Of a stretch of 64,000 nucleotides of DNA, positions 59,510 to 64,000 are shown one piece after another; position 1 is the first letter of the stretch, and each line of letters opens with the position of its first letter. The notes under the pieces are model-generated. The model was not told the DNA's origin, did no database searches, and saw only the letters and a program-made list of their open reading frames with translations. Source of the DNA: Chitinophaga pollutisoli (lineage in GTDB: Bacteria > Bacteroidota > Bacteroidia > Chitinophagales > Chitinophagaceae). Both the position numbers and the translations under genes were made by a program. The stretch covers positions 1,798,001 to 1,862,000 of the forward strand of contig NZ_CP149822.1 of assembly GCF_038396755.1 (NCBI RefSeq), written 5' to 3'.

Positions 59510-60518
59510 TATTGACTTCGCGTTCGAGTACGACGCCGAATTTCTCCTTTACGCTTTCCACGATCTTCCAGGACAGTTCCACGATCTGTTCGCCTTCGGC
59601 GCGGCCGTAATTGACGAGCACCAGCGCCTGGCGTTCGTGTACGCCGGCATCGCCGTCGCGGTACCCTTTCCATCCCGCTTGTTCGATCAGCCAGCCGGCA
59701 GCCAGTTTGAAATGGCCGTTGGCGAGGGGATAGGCGACGATGTTAGGGAATGCGAGTTTCAGGGAAGCGTGGGTCTCGGCGGTCACTTCCGGGTTTTTGA
59801 AGAAGCTGCCCGCGTTACCGATTTCCGCTGGATTGGGGAGTTTGGAGGAACGGATATTGATCACGGCCTGGCTAATGGAACGGATAGATAACTCCTTCGC
59901 GCCCATACGCTCCAGCTCTTGCTCGATAGCGCCGTAACTGGTATTGAACACCGGCTTTTGGGAAAGCCGGTAAGTGACGTTCAGAATAGCGAACTGATCT
60001 TTGAATTGATGCTTGAAGACGCTTTCGCGGTACCCGAAGGCGCAGGCGTCCTTGTCGAACAACCGGATTTCCCGGTCGTGCAGGTGAAAAGCTTCGAGCT
60101 GTTCGAAGGTATCTTTGATTTCCACGCCGTACGCCCCGATATTCTGCATGGGGCTGGCGCCCACGTTGCCAGGGATGAGGGAAAGGTTTTCCAGTCCGCC
60201 GAGCCCTTTGGCGATGCAGTCCTGCACGAACTGGTGCCAGTTTTCACCTGCGCCTGCCTTCACGTAAACGAAGTCATCGTCTTCCCTGACGGAAGTGATG
60301 CCTTTGATTTCGTTTTTTAATACGATCCCGTCGAAATCCTTCGTGAGCAGGATGTTGCTGCCGCCGCCGAGGATGATCCGGGGCAGGGTGGCGTATTGGG
60401 GGTCTAGCAGGAGCGTTTCCAGCTGTTCGCGGGAATGGAAAGCGGCGAAATAGCGCGCCGTGGCGTCTATTGCGAATGTATTGTAAGGCCGGAGCGAAAC
60501 ATTTTCTGATACCCTCAT
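59502..60518 (-). CDS. murB: UDP-N-acetylenolpyruvoylglucosamine reductase (MurB)
   Basis: 338 residues. The frame is open to 61016, but the part beyond 60518 is the shadow of the divergent gene; the ATG at 60518 begins MRVSENVSLRPYNTFAIDAT as MurB proteins do. Reduces UDP-GlcNAc-enolpyruvate to UDP-MurNAc in peptidoglycan synthesis. FAD site LPRIILGGGSNILLTKDFDG (about 50-69), LSLIPGNVGASPMQNIGAYG (about 111-130), SIRSISQAVINIRSSKLPNP, NAGSFFKNPEV with the catalytic Ser, and the final ERQALVLVNYGRAEG region. Type I MurB with the longer C-terminal section. Confidence 0.96.
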   Translation of the reverse strand: MRVSENVSLRPYNTFAIDATARYFAAFHSREQLETLLLDPQYATLPRIILGGGSNILLTKDFDGIVLKNEIKGITSVREDDDFVYVKAGAGENWHQFVQDCIAKGLGGLENLSLIPGNVGASPMQNIGAYGVEIKDTFEQLEAFHLHDREIRLFDKDACAFGYRESVFKHQFKDQFAILNVTYRLSQKPVFNTSYGAIEQELERMGAKELSIRSISQAVINIRSSKLPNPAEIGNAGSFFKNPEVTAETHASLKLAFPNIVAYPLANGHFKLAAGWLIEQAGWKGYRDGDAGVHERQALVLVNYGRAEGEQIVELSWKIVESVKEKFGVVLEREVNII

Positions 60519-60575
60519 ATGCAAGTGTTCAAATATCCTATCTTTATTAACAGAACAAATATAAACAACATTCAT

Positions 60576-61220
60576 ATGCCGGGAACAGCAATTGTGATAG
60601 GAGCCACCGGCCTCGTGGGCTCGCACCTGGTGCAGGATCTCCTGCAAAACAGCGGGTATGATAAAGTGAAAGCCCTCGTCCGCAAGCCCCTCCCCTTCCG
60701 CGACGGCAAGCTCGAACAAATCGTAGTCGACTTCACCGACGAAGCCGCCCTGCAATCCGTGTTGCATGGCGACGTCCTGTTCTGCTGCATTGGCACCACC
60801 ATCAAAAAGGCAGGCAGCCAGGAAGCCTTCACGGCCGTGGATTACGCCATCCCCATGCGCTGCGGCGCCATCGCCCGGAAAAACGGCATCGAACAATTCC
60901 ACCTCGTTTCTTCCATCGGCGCCCAATCTTCTTCCAAAAACTTTTACCTCCGTACTAAAGGCCGCACCGAAGCAGCTTTGCGCGCATTGCAATTTTCTTC
61001 CCTCTACATTTACCAACCCAGCTTCCTGACCGGCAACCGCAGAGAAATGCGCTTCGGCGAACAGGTGGCACTGTGGATCATGCCGGTTTTCGGCTTCCTG
61101 CTGCGCGGCAGATGGGCGAAATACCGGCCCGTCAAAGCGGAAGACGTAGCCATAAAAATGCGGGAATTATCAGAGAAGGGCGAAACCGGCGTGCATTACA
61201 TTCTCTTCCACCAGTCTTAA
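60576..61220 (+). CDS. NAD(P)-binding Rossmann-fold oxidoreductase-like protein
   Basis: 214 residues from the ATG at 60576 (60519 is a less likely start inside the murB promoter region). N-terminal nucleotide motif TAIVIGATGLVGSHLVQDLL (residues 4-23) in an atypical SDR (NmrA/HTATIP2-like) fold. DVLFCCIGTTIKKAGSQEAF (about 66-85) and FHLVSSIGAQSSSKNFYLRT, KGRTEAAL (about 108-135) fit this group, with SS...Y...K as SDR-type residues. Function unknown; often in redox or stress settings. Divergent from murB. Confidence 0.82.
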   Translation: MPGTAIVIGATGLVGSHLVQDLLQNSGYDKVKALVRKPLPFRDGKLEQIVVDFTDEAALQSVLHGDVLFCCIGTTIKKAGSQEAFTAVDYAIPMRCGAIARKNGIEQFHLVSSIGAQSSSKNFYLRTKGRTEAALRALQFSSLYIYQPSFLTGNRREMRFGEQVALWIMPVFGFLLRGRWAKYRPVKAEDVAIKMRELSEKGETGVHYILFHQS

Positions 61221-61222
61221 CT

Positions 61223-63667
61223 TTATACGCAATCCACGTCCGGGATGATGATCACGGAACGGAACTGCTTTTCGATCGTGAGCTGCAGGAACATCTCCTT
61301 CGCCAGCTGCTTGATCTGGGTTATCTTTTTGCTGTCGCGGGGAAGTTTGATCAGCATTTCCTGCAAATAGAATCCACGCACCCGGCTTACCAACGGCGCG
61401 GCAGGGCCTACCAGCTGATGGCCCAGATGCGGTTTCAGCCAGTTGCCCAGCACCATGGCGGCCTGTTCCACCGTTTGCTGCTGTTTATGCTTCAGCGTGA
61501 TCTTCATGAGGCGGTAGAACGGGGGATACCCGAACTGTTCGCGCTCCGCGATCTCGCTCTCATACATTTTCTTATAATTGTGCTCCACCACGAATTGCAG
61601 GATGGGATGGCGCGTATTGCTCGCCTGTATCACCACTTTCCCCTTACCGTCGCGCCGGCCGGAACGGCCGCTCACCTGCTCCATCAGCTGGAAGGCGCGC
61701 TCGTTCACCCGGAAGTCCGGGTAGCTTAGCAGGCTGTCGGCACTGAGGATGCCGACCAGGTTAACATTCGCGAAATCCAGTCCCTTCACCACCATCTGCG
61801 TGCCCACGAGAATATCAATCTCGTGTTGCTCCAGCAGCTGGATCATCTTGTTGTGACTGTCTTTGCTGCGGATGGCGTCGAGGTCCATCCGGGCGATGCG
61901 TGCCTTGGGAAATAGCTCCAGGAGGTCTTCCTCGATCTTCTCGGTACCGAAATTCTTTGTTTGCAAAGTCTGGCTGCCGCAGGCGCCGCACACATGGATA
62001 TAAGGATATCGCGTACCGCAATAGTGACAACTGAGTTTATCCTGGTATTTATGATAGGTGAGCGAAACGTCGCATTGCTTGCAATTCGGGATCCAGCCGC
62101 AGGTGGTGCAAATCAGGAACGGGGCGTAACCGCGCCGGTTCTGGAAAAGGATCACCTGCTTTTTCGCTTCCAGCGATTGGGAGATCTCCTTACGCAATAC
62201 AGAAGTAAAATTGTGCACCACTTCCTTGAGGGCGTTTTCCTTTTTCAGATCTACGATCTCGATATCAGGCATATCGATACCGCCGAAACGCTCATTCAAT
62301 TCCACTAAAACGTACTTCCCCTGTTTGGCGTTGAAATAGCTTTCGAGCGCGGGTGTGGCGGAACCGAGCAATACCTTCGCCTTGAAAAGGCTGGCATAAT
62401 AGATGGCCGCGTCGCGCGCGTGGTAGCGGGGCGCGGGTTCATGCTGCTTGAATGATGCGTCGTGCTCTTCGTCGAGGATGATAAGGCCAAGGTCGCGGAA
62501 TGGCAACAACAGGCTGGAACGGGCGCCCAGCACGATGCGGATTTCCCCGCTTTTCACTTTGTTCCAGATCTCCACGCGCTCGTTATTGGAGAAACGGGAG
62601 TGATAAATGCCGATCTGCCCCGCGAAATGCTTCTGCAACCGCCGGATGATCTGCGCGGTCAGGGCGATTTCGGGAAGAAGATAGAGCACCTGTTTGCCGT
62701 TGGATAACGCCTCCTCGATCAGTTTCACGTAGATCTGGGTCTTACCGCTGGACGTCACCCCATGCAGCAAGGCCACCTGTTTCTCCTGGAAGCCTTCCCG
62801 GACGCCGGCGAGGGCCTTTTCCTGGGCGGGACTCAGGTCGAAATCGAGCTGCGTTTCCATTTTGCCCAGTGGCACCCGGTCGACCTGTCGTTTCTCCACT
62901 TGCAGAATGCCTTTATCCACGAGCCCTTTGAGCTGCGCGGCGGAGGCGCCGGATTTCTTGAGCAGTTCGCTTTGCAGCACGGCGCCCTGCGTTTTCACGA
63001 GGTGGAGGTATGCGAGGAGCAGCTCCATTTGCTTGGGCGCGCGGCCCAGCTCGTCGAACAGCGGCGCGAGCGCTTCGTCGGTTTCCAGTCCTGGTTGAAG
63101 GGAAACGTAATTTTCCATCTTCGCCTTGTAGGATTCTTTCAGTTCTTCGTACACCAGGCAGACCCGCTTTTCGATGAGTTGCTTGATGACGGAATAGATA
63201 TCCAGGCGGTCGAGGATGAGCTGTACTTCGCCGATGCGTAGTTCCTTGCGGATCTGGAGGGCTTCGGCGATGAGGTATTCGTGGTCGTTGAGATCGGTGA
63301 AATCGTCGCCGAAGGCGTCGTTATACAGCAGCACCGTTTCGCTGGAGAGCTTGAGGTGTGCGGGGAGCGCGGCATTGAGCACGTCGCCCTCGTTGCACAT
63401 GTAATATTGCGCGATCCATTCCCAGAAGGCCAGTTGGGTGGGGTACACCACGGGCTCTTTGTCGAGCACGTCCTGGATGGGTTTGGTTTTGTAGGCGGAA
63501 GGTGGCTGTTCGTGGATGCGTTTAATGATGCCGGCGTATCGCTTTTGCTTGCCGAGTTGTACGGCCACGCGGGAGCCCGGCTGCACGGAGGCTTCCATTT
63601 CGGGCGGTACAGCGTAGGTGTAGTTACGCGGCAGGGCTAAGGGCAATATGACGTCGGCGTATTTCAT
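61223..63667 (-). CDS. priA: Primosomal protein N' (replication restart helicase PriA)
   Basis: 814 residues. Restarts stalled replication forks. N-terminal 3'BD domain with VILPLALPRNYTYAVPPEME, winged-helix domain, helicase motifs VALLHGVTSSGKTQIYVKLI (Walker A, about 290-309), LGLIILDEEHDASFKQHEPA (DEEH box, about 389-408), and VLLGSATPALESYF. Zinc-binding region with eight Cys in the order CTTCGWIPNCKQC, CHYCGTRY, CGACG (about 538-582). VGTQMVVKGLDFANVNLVGI and SGRSGRRDGKGKVVIQ (motifs V, VI). Length is typical. Start shares 4 nt with the acyltransferase stop (ATGA). Confidence 0.96.
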   Translation of the reverse strand: MKYADVILPLALPRNYTYAVPPEMEASVQPGSRVAVQLGKQKRYAGIIKRIHEQPPSAYKTKPIQDVLDKEPVVYPTQLAFWEWIAQYYMCNEGDVLNAALPAHLKLSSETVLLYNDAFGDDFTDLNDHEYLIAEALQIRKELRIGEVQLILDRLDIYSVIKQLIEKRVCLVYEELKESYKAKMENYVSLQPGLETDEALAPLFDELGRAPKQMELLLAYLHLVKTQGAVLQSELLKKSGASAAQLKGLVDKGILQVEKRQVDRVPLGKMETQLDFDLSPAQEKALAGVREGFQEKQVALLHGVTSSGKTQIYVKLIEEALSNGKQVLYLLPEIALTAQIIRRLQKHFAGQIGIYHSRFSNNERVEIWNKVKSGEIRIVLGARSSLLLPFRDLGLIILDEEHDASFKQHEPAPRYHARDAAIYYASLFKAKVLLGSATPALESYFNAKQGKYVLVELNERFGGIDMPDIEIVDLKKENALKEVVHNFTSVLRKEISQSLEAKKQVILFQNRRGYAPFLICTTCGWIPNCKQCDVSLTYHKYQDKLSCHYCGTRYPYIHVCGACGSQTLQTKNFGTEKIEEDLLELFPKARIARMDLDAIRSKDSHNKMIQLLEQHEIDILVGTQMVVKGLDFANVNLVGILSADSLLSYPDFRVNERAFQLMEQVSGRSGRRDGKGKVVIQASNTRHPILQFVVEHNYKKMYESEIAEREQFGYPPFYRLMKITLKHKQQQTVEQAAMVLGNWLKPHLGHQLVGPAAPLVSRVRGFYLQEMLIKLPRDSKKITQIKQLAKEMFLQLTIEKQFRSVIIIPDVDCV

Positions 63668-64000
63668 GCAGGCTGGAGCGCCGGAAACGATCTGAATTTG
63701 CGCAGCTCGGCGTCCATCAGGTCGTAAACTTTCTGACGGAGGACGGGCACGTCTTCGATGGTCATGCCTTTTACGGAAACGGGCTCCATGAACACCACGC
63801 GGCAGCGGCCGGGGTTGAGGCTCATGGGGTTGAGTTCCTGGAGGCGGGCGCGGCAGTCTACGTAAATTACCGGCCGGATATCGGTCTGTGTTTCTATGGC
63901 GATGCGGAAAGCGCCCTGGTGGAAGGGCAGCAAGGGCTGGCCGGAGTTGTTGGTAGTACCTTCGGGGAAAATGAGCAGGCTCACTTTATGCTGGAGCATG
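63664..64000 (-). CDS. 1-acyl-sn-glycerol-3-phosphate acyltransferase (PlsC-like), C-terminal part, cut by window edge
   Basis: The last 112 or so codons; the gene begins beyond the window. LLIFPEGTTNNSGQPLLPFH contains the PlsC motif III (FPEGT), followed by HQGAFRIAIETQTDIRPVIY (motif IV region). It transfers an acyl chain to lysophosphatidic acid at the inner membrane. The catalytic HX4D motif is upstream of the edge. Its stop overlaps the priA start, so they are probably co-transcribed. Confidence 0.85.
   Translation of the reverse strand, partial: MLQHKVSLLIFPEGTTNNSGQPLLPFHQGAFRIAIETQTDIRPVIYVDCRARLQELNPMSLNPGRCRVVFMEPVSVKGMTIEDVPVLRQKVYDLMDAELRKFRSFPALQPA

Noticed and set aside
59502..61016. 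504-codon frame for murB
   Set aside because: The part beyond 60518 is antisense to the divergent NAD(P)-binding gene, and murB family proteins start at MRVSENVSL.

Overview
The window comes from a Bacteroidota genome, most likely the Chitinophaga/Chitinophagaceae branch. The signs are: -7 promoter elements of the form TAnnTTTG in front of several genes, a SusC/SusD pair, a type IX secretion (T9SS) substrate next to a PorV-like protein, an arginine operon built around the N-succinyl/N-acetyl-ornithine carbamoyltransferase type (argF'), lipoproteins with a Cys lipobox, and a fused NagB/PIG-L protein. The genome is moderately GC-rich. I see no insertion sequence, prophage, integrase or CRISPR array; the region reads as core chromosome with a glycan-use section.

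Layout. 1-1041 (minus): start of succinate dehydrogenase (sdhC, sdhA; the window cuts sdhA). 1146-3401 (minus): a conserved hypothetical, MurQ and a BadF-type sugar kinase carrying an apparent 1-base frameshift. 3517-5133: an S41 tail-specific protease. 5225-7056: small membrane and secreted proteins and two tandem small lipoproteins; two of these genes carry what look like sigma-54 (-24/-12) promoters. 7137-9351 (minus): the GTPases Der and Era. 9550-10214: two copies of initiator tRNA-fMet, each with its own promoter and terminator. 10377-10612: an unexplained tandem repeat of about 110 bp, then a YgiT-type zinc-finger protein and an SSB. 11740-14303: a TPP riboswitch controlling a TonB-dependent receptor, probably a thiamin-type importer. 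14359-15885: an AraC regulator divergent from a small membrane protein.

15960-24308 (minus) is one arginine-biosynthesis operon, transcribed as GNAT acyltransferase, argG, argC, argD, argF', argB, M20 deacylase, argH. A promoter with an overlapping inverted repeat and a leader of about 275 nt precede it.

24705-55861 is dominated by glycan use: a GH29 fucosidase, SusC/SusD, a 1807-residue T9SS-exported repeat protein (six FnIII-like plus six MBG-type units) and a PorV-like partner, galactokinase, two FucP-type MFS permeases, a zinc-ligand-less ROK kinase, a Tat-exported glycosylasparaginase, CutC, two secreted phosphoesterase-type enzymes, GH92 mannosidase, GH20 hexosaminidase, and NagB fused to a PIG-L deacetylase domain. 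Read together these could strip fucose, mannose and GlcNAc from N-glycans, cleave the GlcNAc-Asn bond, and feed the sugars into the cell. Two near-identical LacI-type palindromes (before the MFS pair and before GH92) suggest shared control.

55985-64000 returns to housekeeping: RmuC, a GNAT, a glutamine amidotransferase-like protein, a YpdA-like flavoprotein, MurB, an NAD(P)-binding protein, PriA and the end of a PlsC-type acyltransferase.

No wholly new multi-gene system is obvious. The least explained structures are the two intergenic repeat elements (10377-10612 and 39459-39558), the sigma-54-like promoters, and the shared operators.
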